Assembly (NCBI GenBank): GCA_006503535.1
Contig: QYRS01000003.1
Coordinates: 3,348,001-3,412,000 of the forward strand
Length of the DNA stretch: 64,000 bases
DNA from: Arthrinium phaeospermum
Lineage: Eukaryota; Ascomycota; Sordariomycetes; Amphisphaeriales; Apiosporaceae
Reading direction: 5' to 3'
Part shown: positions 50,916-61,366 of the stretch, piece after piece
How the letters are laid out: every line of letters begins with the position of its first letter
How positions within the stretch are numbered: position 1 is the first letter of the stretch
The notes under the pieces: generated by a model
The model's input: only the letters and a program-made list of their open reading frames with translations
The model's database searches: none
What the model was told of the DNA's origin: nothing
Position numbers and translations under genes: made by a program

Positions 50916-53042
50916 TCACTGGGTCTTGCGGGACTTTCCAACTCCTGGACTTTTCATCCGACTCGTGAGACGGTCAAACTCCTGCGCCAGTAACTTGAGG
51001 AAGGGGAGACCGCCCGGAAGATCCCACGCTCCTAACCAGCAGTGCGGCGCCATCGTCCAGGCCAGCGCTCGTACCATGGCCACCCACGCCTTGGGAGGAG
51101 GCGGCGGCTGGCCCTCATGGTGCCCGAGAAATTCCAGGACAATGCGGTCGGCTAAATCTTCATCGAGTAATCCCCAGTATGCACAATCTGTGATTCCCTC
51201 CTTCTCGTCTTCGGGGAAGAGGCCATGGAACTTTTTCACCACTGCCTCCCGTACCAGGGACATGCTGAGTCCCTCGTCGCCATTGGCCCGCTGGTCGAAA
51301 AGGCAGGCCAGAGGAAACTCGTCATTGGTCGGATCTGGCTCCCATGTATGCGCCATGCATTCGGTGAACTTCCCCTGGACCTTGGGCAGCTTGTCGTACC
51401 AGAGCTCGTCGGGAAAGACGGGTGAGAACTCCCAGTCGAGGAGGGCCTTGATTTTGACTGGTTGGATGATGCGTTCATCCAGCTTGCTTGTTTCCTCGCC
51501 CTTGGCCCTGCCGTCGCTATTATCCTGTCCTTGGTCGCAGTCTTGATTATGCTCCTGGTCGTCCTGGAAAAGAATGTTTCCACTGTGGAGATCTGGGTGG
51601 GCCAGATATGTCCGCATCGGAGCGTCTTTGGAGGTGCTAGCAGGATGCTCACACGAGACGCGCTCGAGATATCCAATAAGACCGCGAATGTGCCCCCAGA
51701 CTTCGCTTTCACCCATAGGATCGGATTCATCAGAAGCAGGATGGTCGTCAGCATCGTCAGCTGGATCGACAGCAGTGGCAGAGTTGTGCTTTGTCATCTG
51801 CCTTTTTGTTGGCCGAGTTGCGTCATCCGTGTCAGCGGCATCGTCGCTGCGGCTGTGACACACCTTCACTTGTCCTTGTGGTGCCGGTGAAGTGGCTGGA
51901 TCGTGATCGGAAGATGTAGCATTGTCTCCATTGCCGGCATTCATGGAGCAGCTGCCATACTCGGTGGTATGGAAATCCGTCGCGTGCTGCCGAAGCTCCA
52001 GATGCTCCCTCAGGAGGCCAAAGGCATTATCAAAGGGTCCTGGCGGTGGATAAGACGCCCTGAGACAGGGGCTGTAGACAAGGTACGCGCAAGGGCCCAC
52101 AAAGTATTCGCCTTGATCATCCAGGTAGAGGCTGCCGATCTTGTCAAAGTGCGTCTTGCGGATAACTGACGTATAGGAATCCGCCAATGCCTGTCCCACG
52201 TCACGCCAGGCCTTGTCCTTGTGGTCCAAGCCTGCGCCCAACAGACTCTCCTCGATCTCCCAGAGGTCGCAGCAGTTGTTGATCCGCTCGAAGATCATCC
52301 AATCCAATCCCAGGGCGTTCTCTCCAGAGGAATCGTACTAGAATACCTCCGGGACGGGAACACCCTGGTCCCGGGCAAAGCAGAGCGAGGCAACCTCACT
52401 CTCGGTCTTGAAGTACGGGATGAGCGGCATAGAAATTCGTAGCAGAAGATTGCTGGCCTCTGAATCTCCGGAACTGGCGAGACTGATGCAAAACAGCTTA
52501 TTATAGGCACCGCTATCGAAATAAGATAACTGGCAGCCTTGGTACGCAGCTGGAAGTTGACCCAGACGGACGCAGTCATTGATCATGTCCTGGACCTGTT
52601 CACATGATGGGCCGCCAGTCGCTTCATCTGCATCTTCATATTCCTCGTCTTCAGAATCGCCGCTCTTCTCGGAATTGCTGTCCTCCGCGGCGTTGTCGTC
52701 TGCTTTGGTGTGGCTTGCCACCCCGGAACTGCTCTGGTGCTCGCTACTGTCCCCTATGTTTTCGCACTCATTGTTTGAGGCCGTGTGTTCTGATTGGGAG
52801 CAGCTGTATACTGGCATATTGATCCATTGCCATCGAACATCGGTGCGATCAAAGCGAACCGGCGTTATCCAGCGTGACTGTTGCGCAATGGCCTCGGTGG
52901 TCGTTCGAGGCTTGGCCGGCTGGACTCGGCGAGGCAGTGAAGGCTTGCGCGGCGAGGTTTGGGCACCAGAGTGCGCCTCAGCTGGCGATCCAACTTCCTT
53001 CTCCAAAGGTGATGCCATGATGCACACGGTGGGAGAAGACAA
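50916..53042 (-). pseudogene. APH (aminoglycoside phosphotransferase-like) family kinase with an in-frame stop
   Basis: Two open stretches on the minus strand, 53042-52341 and 52337-50916, lie in the same frame and read as one 709-codon protein interrupted by TAG at 52338-52340 (codon 235). The sequence runs straight through it (VPVPEVF, stop, YDSSGENALGLDWMIFE), leaving no room for an intron. The kinase lobe has LLLRISMPLIPYF and VASLCFARDQGVPVP, the catalytic HPDLHSGNIL and the metal-binding ALLDWE. An acidic Ser/Glu-rich insert near residue 120 and a long disordered insert before HPDLH are typical of fungal members. Natural substrates of this fungal family are mostly unknown. CAG-to-TAG would explain the stop. 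Alternatives are a sequencing error, or readthrough. Confidence 0.75.
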
Positions 53043-53941
53043 GAGGGAAGGTCGATGGGGGTTTTGAGCGTGGAAGTATCGCCGAGTAAAAGATCCTCAG
53101 CAGGTGGTGTGAGAGAAATCTGTGAGTGTGACGAAGATTGACTACAGATGAGGGAAGAAGGAACCCGGGATTAATTCAGGTTCAATGGCTGATTTATTTG
53201 ACACAAGGATGAACTGGTGGTTTTATAGGCTGTAAGGTTCCATGCATTCAATTCCTACTGCCCCTTTGGTGGACTTACACGACCAGCAACACAACAGCTA
53301 TAACCTGAAGCTTACTCTTACTTTACATCCCCTGCACAACCATTATAACGGATTGAATAGGAAATTATTCTACAGGGGGTAGAATGCCACTCAACTGTAT
53401 AAAAATGAGGCCTGAATAGATTCAGAAACATCTCACCAATTTAGAATCTCGAGCAAATGTGTAGATTTAATTGAGAACCATGACCGGATACATAAGTGCA
53501 CAAGGTGATGTGCATATGCTCTATCTTTAAGAGCACGAGACATTGAACCCCTGGATTTGAGGTTTGCCAGTTTGTCACTGCTGCCACGCTTGCTAAGATA
53601 CAGTCATTACCTACGGAGTCAGTGATCTGATCTGCATTATGTGCCGATTAGTCAGGCAGGCATTGTTGCCGCCAAAGAGCTAGAACCGAATTGGGGCTAG
53701 GGGGACTGGACCCCCCGCTGAGGTAAATCTTTGTCAGGGATTACATACAAGCACCAGCCCATTGAGCGCACTCTCCATGCAGAAGCTCCATGCTCACCAA
53801 CCGCTGACAAGTCTACCGAAAGCCAGGATTCCACGATGGGGAAAATGGAGGTCAAGAGGCGAACATTCCTGGTATTTCCACATACTTATAAACCGGCACC
53901 GAGTAGCTGTGAGCTTGCTTTCCAATCGAAATCCAATTGTG
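53043..53941. other. Divergent intergenic region between the APH relic and pirin
   Basis: Holds the pirin promoter with a TATAAA at 53887-53892. No gene is supported; the region around 53200-53560 is AT-rich. Confidence 0.5.
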
Positions 53942-53950
53942 TATAAAAAA
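53942..53950 (+). promoter_or_regulatory. Second TATA-like element before pirin
   Basis: TATAAAAAA lies 20 bp before the upstream ATG (53970) and about 195 bp before the conserved ATG (54144). If it is used, transcription would begin near or past 53970 and favour the shorter protein. The other TATAAA at 53887-53892 would include the longer one. Confidence 0.4.
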
Positions 53951-53969
53951 GACCCAAGACTCCATCTCA

Positions 53970-55052
53970 ATGAAGTTCGTGTCGCTTTCCATTTCCATCG
54001 CTGTTGCAATCTTGTCCATCGTGATCTTCAGAGAACACCTGTTCGACCTTGCTTCTACCAGCTTCGAGGCATTGAGCACATACTATAGCAACATAACAAC
54101 AGAACCACATCAGTCCACCGATTCCCCTGACAACATCGCCAACATGTCTGTCTCCCGAGCCATCCAGAAGGTCTTCCTCGCCATCGAGACGTCCGAGGGC
54201 GCTGGCGCCAAGGTCCGCCGCTCCATCGGCACCCCGCAGCTGCGCAACTTCTCGCCCTTCCTCATGCTCGACCACTTCAGCATCAAGCCGGGCGCCGGCT
54301 TCCCCGACCACCCCCACCGCGGCCAGGAGACCATCACGTACCTGCTGCACGGCGCCGTCGACCACGAGGACTTCGCGGGCAACAAGGGCACCATCGAGAC
54401 GGGCGACCTGCAGTTCATGACGGCCGGCCGCGGCATCGTCCACGCCGAGATGCCCCGCCAGAACCCCGACGGCAGCGCCAACGTCGGCCTCCAGCTCTGG
54501 GTCGACCTGCCCAAGGCCCTCAAGATGTGCGAGCCCCGCTACCGCGACCTGCGCGCCGCCGAGATCCCCAAGGCCACCGCCGACGACGGCCGCGTCCACG
54601 TCAAGGTCATCTCGGGCCAGTCGGCCGGCGTCGACAGCGTCAAGGACCTCGCCTACACCCCCGTCTGGATCCTCGACATCGACATCCAGCCGGGCGGCAA
54701 GCTGGCCCAGCCCATCCCCGCGGGCTGGAACGCCTTTGCGTACGTGCTCGAGGGCTCCGCCACGTTCGGCTTCGGCAAGACGCAGCAGACCGCGGGTCAG
54801 TACCACAACGTCGTTTTCGACCGCGCCGGCGACATGGTGAATGTCGAGGTGCCCGCGGACGCCGCCGCCCCGGTCCGCTTCGCCCTCATCGCGGGGCAGG
54901 TGCTCGAGCAGCAGGTCGTGCAGTACGGCCCCTTCGTCCTGAGCTCCAAGGAAGAGGTCTACCAGGCCCTCATGGACTACCAGACGCATTCCAACGGCTT
55001 CGAACGGGCCGACGGCTTCCAGAGCGAGATCGGAAAGACCATGGCCAATTAA
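53970..55052 (+). CDS. Pirin family bicupin protein, with possible N-terminal membrane extension
   Basis: No intron is needed. Starting at ATG 53970 the protein is 360 aa; starting at ATG 54144 (MSVSRAIQKVF) it is 302 aa, the usual pirin length. The pirin core shows RNFSPFLMLDHF, the metal-site HPHRGQET and GRGIVHAEMP (the two His plus His and Glu that bind iron in human pirin), and the C-terminal cupin AYVLEGSATFGFG. The extra 58 residues of the long form begin with a hydrophobic run (about 3-22) and resemble a signal anchor. Pirins are nuclear or cytosolic iron proteins, some with quercetinase activity. The core is certain; the extension depends on the start site. Confidence 0.88.
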   Translation: MKFVSLSISIAVAILSIVIFREHLFDLASTSFEALSTYYSNITTEPHQSTDSPDNIANMSVSRAIQKVFLAIETSEGAGAKVRRSIGTPQLRNFSPFLMLDHFSIKPGAGFPDHPHRGQETITYLLHGAVDHEDFAGNKGTIETGDLQFMTAGRGIVHAEMPRQNPDGSANVGLQLWVDLPKALKMCEPRYRDLRAAEIPKATADDGRVHVKVISGQSAGVDSVKDLAYTPVWILDIDIQPGGKLAQPIPAGWNAFAYVLEGSATFGFGKTQQTAGQYHNVVFDRAGDMVNVEVPADAAAPVRFALIAGQVLEQQVVQYGPFVLSSKEEVYQALMDYQTHSNGFERADGFQSEIGKTMAN

Positions 55053-55285
55053 AGATGGGAAGGGCCCGATCGATGCCCTCAAACGTCTTTTGACATTCTT
55101 GTTTATATGATTTGTGTATATATGTGGTTGGGAGATGAGGTTTGGCATTATTGTTTGTGATACCACTTCGGTTAGAACCGGATCGGCGTATGGATGAATA
55201 CAGCGGGTAGAGAATCAAAATTATTGAGTTGAGTATATGCCAGTCCGTCGGCTTGTCATCTTCTTTCATGCATATCGGGCCACGA
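55053..55285. other. Pirin 3' flank
   Basis: The likely 3' UTR of pirin. The strong codon bias of the pirin gene stops at its TAA. Confidence 0.5.
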
Positions 55286-55651
55286 TTAGTGATTTCCATT
55301 GGGCCTCTTCACCGGCCAAGGGTCGGGCAGGTTGTGATACCATTCAGCCACACTTTGGCCTCGTCGCGGGGGCGAGAACCGTTCCCATGGGACGGTTACA
55401 TGAGGGTTGTACTGCGTCCGGCCCGGCATGGTATTCCGCGAGTGCACTGCCTCTTTGACCTGCTGCGATATCACTTGTTCGATTTGCGATGAGGACGCTG
55501 CTGCTGCTGCGAGAGACTTCGTCTTTGGAGGCGGATCCGGGCCTGTGCTACCCTTCTTCCCATGGCTTCCGGGTGGTGTATGAGCTGAACCCCGGCTGTC
55601 TGAAGTCCTAGTCCTATGGCAGGATCCTGGCAGCTGTGTAGATTTCTTCAT
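55286..55651 (-). CDS. Small hypothetical protein, uncertain
   Basis: A 121-codon intronless frame. It is hydrophilic and Pro/Ser-rich with a poly-Ala run, then a compact C-terminus (PWERFSPPRRGQSVAEWY) of protein-like composition with only one Cys. No family is recognised, and there is no signal peptide or membrane segment. It is convergent with pirin. It may be a lineage-specific gene or a chance frame. Confidence 0.28.
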   Translation of the reverse strand: MKKSTQLPGSCHRTRTSDSRGSAHTPPGSHGKKGSTGPDPPPKTKSLAAAAASSSQIEQVISQQVKEAVHSRNTMPGRTQYNPHVTVPWERFSPPRRGQSVAEWYHNLPDPWPVKRPNGNH

Positions 55652-56752
55652 GATTAATGCCTAGATGATAGGGTGCTTGCATATGAACGAGGATGGGCAC
55701 ATTTCCCACCCCAGCCTGGCAGACTTGCTGAGCCGCACTCGCCCGTGCTTTATGTATGCTTCGTGCCGTGTCTTCTATTGGCATCTGATGATTACGGAAA
55801 TGCAGCCTTACTTACAGTTGCCTCTCTGTTAGTCTCACCGATATTCCAGCGAGAAAGGCAGGCAGGCTACAGCCCTCCTTGGATGGTTGACTCACATCCA
55901 TCCCGAAGAGCTTGGAGCAAAGACGGCATCTGCATGCCTAAGTGGCTTGTCATCTGTGTGTGACCTATTCCGCCCAGACTCGCTGCAAGACAGGCTCCGC
56001 CAATGACATTGTGTCTGACTGCTTGGAACAGCACCCGGGGCCAGTAACACAGAAAACTTCAGCGGCGCAAACAGCCAACGAGTAAGCATCAATTACGAGG
56101 CGGAAGGTTATTGGTTCCGACTTTGGACGCCAGCAGGTCGGATCCGACGGCGGCAGAGGGAGAGGTCTCCGTCGCCCTAGATGCAATTACAATTACCTAG
56201 ACCTTGCTCGGCATTTGTATTATTCAGTTCTGCAGGCTTGGATGCTGGCTGCATCCAACACATACAGCCCATTTGGCAGGTCTCGCTTCGCGTCGTCTCA
56301 AACCAGCCTGTCTCTCCGCTCGGACGATGTCTTTTTCCTATTGCAGAAAAGCCCTCGCGACGGGCTCGCTAGGCAGAAACGAAGATGCCTAGAATTGTGG
56401 CGCGCATAGGCCAAGCTTTCGGGTCTAGGCCGTTTTCCCAAGGTCCCCGGACGAATCACAACTCGCGATCGCAGTCGCTAACACGATCGCGCTCCCCTAA
56501 TCTCCGTAGCGGCGCAGACAGAAAGCTGGGAAATTGCTAGCAAGCCATACAAAACTGACCATCAAGGGGGGGCGATGGGCTGATAAATAGTAGGTTGTGT
56601 AAGTCGGTAGTAAATGACCTCTTTGCTGTCGCTCTCTCGTCACTACCTAAGTACTTAACCCATTCACTCGCTTTCTTAATCGATCTGTTCGTTCATCGAC
56701 CACCGCCATTACATTCGTTTTTATATACCTAATACGCATAATTCCGTCCACG
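55652..56752. other. Intergenic region before the GPI protein gene
   Basis: No gene is supported. A TATATA at 56722-56727 lies only 26 bp before the next ATG. Confidence 0.5.
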
Positions 56753-57436
56753 ATGCACAGTCTCTCGCTGCTCCTGTCCCTGGCGCCTCTGGCCGCCATG
56801 GCCCTGCCCCAGCAGGAGATGGACGACCCAGTGCCCGCGCCCGACCCCACCGAGTCCATGTACCCGATGCCGTCGTCGATCCCGGCCGGGAACATCCTGA
56901 CGGCCTACTACAACAGTAACATCCCGCCGCAGGCGACGGGCGCTGCGGGCACGAGCCTGGCGAGCGCCATCTACAGCTACGAGAGGGAGCTCTTCACCGA
57001 CGCCAAGTACCGCAGCATCGCCAACGAGGTCTACATGGCCGCCTACTCGGCCTCGGCCACCGACTTCGGCGTCGGCTCCGGCTTCGACATGCCCTTCACC
57101 ACCGCCAGCTGGTACCAGCAGGGCGTCCCCAAGGACGACCAGAAGGCCATCGAGAGCTACCTGCACGCCTACCGCGCCATCGAGACCTCGGTCCTCGGCG
57201 GCAAGGCGGCCGCCGCGACCACCACCGCCGCGGCACCCTCCAGCACCGGCGGCTCGGCCGGTCCCTCGCAGACTGCGGGTCCCAGCAGCAGCGGCGGCAA
57301 CAGCGCTTCGCCGACGGACAAGGACGACAAGGCTTCGGCGTCTAGCACCAGCACTAACGGTGCTCCCGCCGCGACTGGCCGCGTGATTGCAGGTCTGGCG
57401 GCTGGTGTTGCCATGGGCCTGGCTGCGGCTTTGTAA
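56753..57436 (+). CDS. Secreted, GPI-anchored hypothetical protein
   Basis: A single 227-aa frame with strong GC-rich codon bias unlike its flanks. Residues 1-17 (MHSLSLLLSLAPLAAMA) form a signal peptide ending in an A-M-A cleavage site. A Pro-rich linker and a globular domain of about 120 residues follow (SIYSYERELFTDAKYRS, NEVYMAAYSA, FTTASWYQQGVPKDDQ). Next come a Ser/Thr/Ala/Gly-rich stalk likely to be O-mannosylated and a C-terminal hydrophobic tail after a likely omega site (TNGAPAATGRVIAGLAAG...). This layout is known for fungal GPI cell-surface proteins. The domain has no cysteines and no family could be named. Confidence 0.8.
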   Translation: MHSLSLLLSLAPLAAMALPQQEMDDPVPAPDPTESMYPMPSSIPAGNILTAYYNSNIPPQATGAAGTSLASAIYSYERELFTDAKYRSIANEVYMAAYSASATDFGVGSGFDMPFTTASWYQQGVPKDDQKAIESYLHAYRAIETSVLGGKAAAATTTAAAPSSTGGSAGPSQTAGPSSSGGNSASPTDKDDKASASSTSTNGAPAATGRVIAGLAAGVAMGLAAAL

Positions 57437-58176
57437 ACGGACAGGCAAAGTTGGAAATCAAAGTAAAAATGTTTCGTCAGGACCTCTGAGTTGGCATGAA
57501 ATAGGAAACAGGCTCGCAATGCCTGGCGAAGGCGAAGGCGAGATGGGTCACATTTGGAGATACCCCCGGAGTAATACGGCCAATCGCATGGGCAAATCGG
57601 AACATAAGCCCAAACCATAAGCATCAGTACATACCACCTAATTGACAACTGACAAACAATATTTTCGTGATCGTGCATATGCGTTCTTCGTCCCGCTGTC
57701 TTCTCTGCATACGCGTTGCGCCACCCACATTGGACGCATGCGCACGCCACCAATTGCCGTTGAAATACTGGCGTAAGCGGTGACTTGGCGATATAAGTCA
57801 ACCTTTATGGGGTTTGTAACCAGCAGTAAGAGCAAACCTTCAATGCTGGTTTGAAGTTTGAGTCCTTACAAGGGATTTGAGGAAAGAGTGTCCATATGCA
57901 AGCAACGTCTGTTTTTGGAGACTCCCCGCTTTGGAAGGCAAAGGCTCGCAACTTAGCCTTTGCCAACATCCATCTTGGCAGTGACACTCAATCTGCAGGC
58001 CTGATCGACCGCCTTTGCTTCATGATTGATTGGCTGTCTCATCGCCTCGGGATGCAGGTGGGCGCTTCATTTGGAGAGTAAGTGTCTATTAACTGTACCT
58101 TTGCCTCGGTCGGCGCCCGATGCTAACTGTGTAAGACATCATTCTCAAAATATGAACTGCATTGTCCAGGTATCCA
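57437..58176. other. Intergenic region before the SGNH relic
   Basis: No supported gene. A 61-codon frame at 57896-58081 is not convincing as an upstream exon. Confidence 0.5.
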
Positions 58177-59001
58177 ATGCCACCACTCCGCATTGTCAGC
58201 CTTGGGAGCTCCTTTGCAGCTGGACCGGGCATCCCTCCGGTCAGCAACGCCAAGGCAGGCCGGTCTTGCGCCAACTACGCACGCCTGCTATCCGCGTGAC
58301 TCGGTGGCAATGTCGCCCTCACAGACATGGCCGTCTCGGGCGCGACGCTGCGCAATATCCTCGACGAGCCGCAAGTCGTGGATAAGCACACCACCTTTGC
58401 GCTGCAGATCGAGGGGCTACCTGCAGATACTGATGTCGTCCTGATCCTCGGCGGTGGTAACGATATCGGCTACATTGGGGGCCTGTTCATGGACAGCTTT
58501 GGTGCATACTGGCTCCTCCGCGTTGCGACTTACGTGTAACGCTGGTTTTGCCCACGGGTGCCGGAGAGGGAGCAGCTCGACGCAGAAGCTCTGGCCGCGC
58601 GCTATGGCGAGATCCTTGATGCCATTCATGCTCGCGCGCCGGACGCCTGCGTCCTTGTCATCGAGTACCTCACCGTGGTCGGTGATCACGTCCAATCCGG
58701 CGTCGACGTGCCCTTTGACCGTGGAAAATTGGAATATCACCGCGACGTTGCTGAGCAGTTGCGGGTGGCTCCAGTGAAGGCGGCTCAGGGGCGGGAGGAG
58801 TGGTGCGTTCGGGTCCCGGTCGTTGAGCCCAGCGCAGATCACGGCATGGGGACGAAATGGCCCTGGGTCACCGGGTGGAGCTGGGGGTTAGTCTTTGCTG
58901 GGGGCGCGTATCATCCGAACGCAAAGGGCATGGTGGCAGTCGCCGACATAGTCCACGGGAAGATGCGAGATCTGGGTATAGGCACAGCGGATCGCGCGTG
59001 A
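58177..59001 (+). pseudogene. SGNH/GDSL hydrolase with two in-frame stops
   Basis: Reading from ATG 58177 (MPPLRIVSLGSSFAAGPGI) one frame runs to 59001, 275 codons, broken by TGA at 58297-58299 (codon 41) and TAA at 58537-58539 (codon 121). Family blocks lie on both sides of the stops in the same frame: LGSSFAAGPG with the nucleophile Ser at codon 12, MAVSGATLRNIL, LILGGGNDIGYIGG, and YHPNAKGM with the His at codon 246. The position three residues before that His, usually Asp, appears to be Gly. The stops fall in continuous homologous sequence, so introns are unlikely. The stops could come from CGA and CAA by C-to-T change. An intact copy would be a serine esterase or lipase. Confidence 0.78.
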
Positions 59002-59961
59002 CGAAGGCCGGCTAGGACGGGTGCATATCGTATCTGCCGGTTGCGTCATGCCGCTGGCTGGCCCGCGGCAATGTCGTGCTTAACCGAGTAGGAGAGATGC
59101 GTTCAAGAGGAACAAGGAGATGCGGCTCTACGTCATTGAATGGCATAGCCATACACGTAAGACACTTCGACTAATTGACGACCTGGCCAGGAAGCCCGGA
59201 TTACTCGGAGAAGGCCATCTCGATGACTGAATCTTATCCGAACTTCCATATCGGGCCGCCTGTAGGGCGAACCAGACTGAGTAGTAATCAGTGTTGAACA
59301 AGTTCCAAAAGGGCAGAAACTGGTACGATGCTTTATCGCCATCGCATTCGGAGGAGCGAAACGGCAACCGCTCGACTAGCACGAAGGAACCAATGCCTAA
59401 TGAAGCCATGAGCGCAAATACCTCGACACAGATTTGGAATGACATGGACAAACCTATCCGGGAACTCCTGCTGTAATATACCCCCATTTGGGTTCGCTAG
59501 CGAGCCCTGATTCAGGGGCATCGATAAACTTTTGGAGATCACTGGACAGCCGGGTGCCTTATGATCTCGTCGCGGACGAATCTTAGTAATAGCCGGCATA
59601 TTACCTCGGGTCGCTTCTCGCTGGGAAGCGAACTCCTTGTTCGTCTGTTATCTACTGCGGCGAACTGCGGAGGTTTCGACTCAGACCCACTCCCTCTAGG
59701 TTGAGATGTAGCAGTGCTCGCAGCCATCATGACTCGCAGCGGACGGGCATCTATCCGAGTCGCCCTTATTTACCGACCCCTACCCGCATCCGGAAACCAA
59801 GTCTCAAGTCTGGGCATGATGCTGATCCATTTGTATATCGTACGAACAATGCAGATCATGCGGCCGGGGCGGCTTCACGTCTTCTAGCTGTGCATGAGCG
59901 GCCTTGACACCACAGACTGGAAGGAAGCCGCCTCCCAGGGCAGCAGTTGGGGTTCGGCGAG
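59002..59961. other. Intergenic region before the DUF7703-like gene
   Basis: Only short frames; probably the promoter and 5' UTR of the next gene. Confidence 0.5.
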
Positions 59962-61366
59962 ATGGAACCGGTCCCGTCATGCCCTGCTATACTCACCAAA
60001 CCCATCCCTCGAATCAACCATGTGGACGTGGGAATTGGCAACAGCATCAACCCTGAGCTGCTAACGCCGCGCCAGCGGATTCCCGTGGTGGTACTCGAAG
60101 CTATCGCGATATGGAACTGCATCGAGCTTTTCTTCATGATATTCTTCACCCTGAAGAGGAGGCGCGGGTCCTACTTCTGGAGCCTTCTCGGTGCCACCGG
60201 CGGCATCCCCATTCTGGCCACTGCCAACATTCTCAACAACCTGGGCCTAACCAATAACCGCATACTCGTGGCCTTTCTGATCTTGATGGGTTGGATGCCA
60301 ATGGTGGTCGGCCAGGCGTTCGTCCTCTACTCGCGCCTGCATTTAATGTTCTTGACGGCCTTCCAACTGCGCCTCGTCCTGGCCATGATCATCACCGTTG
60401 CCATCGTTACCTGCGTGCCTGCGTGGGTTCTCGTCATCGCCTCGAACGCGCCCTCGCCCGCTGCCCACCGATTCCTGCTGCCCTACAGCATCTACGAGAA
60501 AATACAGGTCGTCCTATTTTTCCTCGAGGAGTCCTGCCTGTCTACACTTTATCTATGGAAGTGCTACCGGTTCTGGAACGAACAAAAGCTGCGATCCCGG
60601 ACCAAGATACGCCACATGCTTATACACCTGTTCTCCGTTCATGTTCTGGTCCTGTGCCTGGACATCAGCATCATCTACTTTGAGTGGTCTGGGAATTACT
60701 TGATCCAAACAAGCTACAAAGCGTAAGCTACATATTCTCCCTGCTTGTCGCCCTTACCCATCTATAAAGCCATGCTACCTCAAGCCTCGCTCATGTCGTC
60801 AGATCATGTCCAGGAGGCTATTGCTAAAAGTGACTATCCTCAACAGATTCGTGTATTCTATCAAGCTCAAGGTCGAGTTCACCATCTTGAGCAGTCTCGG
60901 GAACCTGGTTCGGGAGAAGAGGCTGCTCGAGCTCCGGTCTCAGACCCGAGAGCAGATTGAACAGGAGTGGGCGCAGATGCTGGACACCAACCTCGAGCGG
61001 GGCCACCAGAAGCACAAGGAGGCGCTGACGTCCGTACACGGCGACCAGCGGCCGGCGGACATGGGCGAGTCGATGCTTTTCGAAGGGGCGGCATCGCCGC
61101 CCCCCAAGGCCGCGCTGGCGCTCGAGAAGTCCAGGGTGCGGTCTTCTTCGGATACCATGCAAGGGGAACCGTCGTCTTCGAAGACCAAGTCAAACTCGAG
61201 TACGTATCACATCAGGGGCGGCGGCCGGACAGGTAAAGGCAGACTGTGCCGGCCCTCTGGAGCTCTGCCGACGTTCTGGGAGATGACTTCGCTCTCGCGC
61301 TCTTCGAAAAGGGGGAGTTCGGGCACCCGGGGTTCTAGAGGGAGTAGTCGCCACCGCCCGTTATAG
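59962..61366 (+). CDS. Multi-pass membrane protein, DUF7703-like
   Basis: Exons 59962-60722 and 60847-61366 encode 426 aa. Intron 60723-60846 (donor GTAAGC, acceptor CAACAG) splits an Ala codon and joins IQTSYKA to FVYSIKLKVEF, a junction typical of the family. About seven hydrophobic segments are visible at roughly 43-64, 71-92, 101-122, 137-160, 181-200, 217-238 and a weaker last one. Conserved-looking motifs are YFWSLL, GQAFVLYSRLHL and PYSIYEKIQV. The remainder is a basic, Ser-rich cytosolic tail (EQIEQEWAQMLD, then Gly/Arg/Ser repeats). This resembles a large fungal family of GPCR-like but uncharacterised integral membrane proteins; ligand and role are unknown. The end of the tail is less sure. 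Confidence 0.75.

Noticed and set aside
53967..55166. 399-codon antisense frame over pirin
   Set aside because: Mirror frame created by the strong GC3 bias of the pirin gene.
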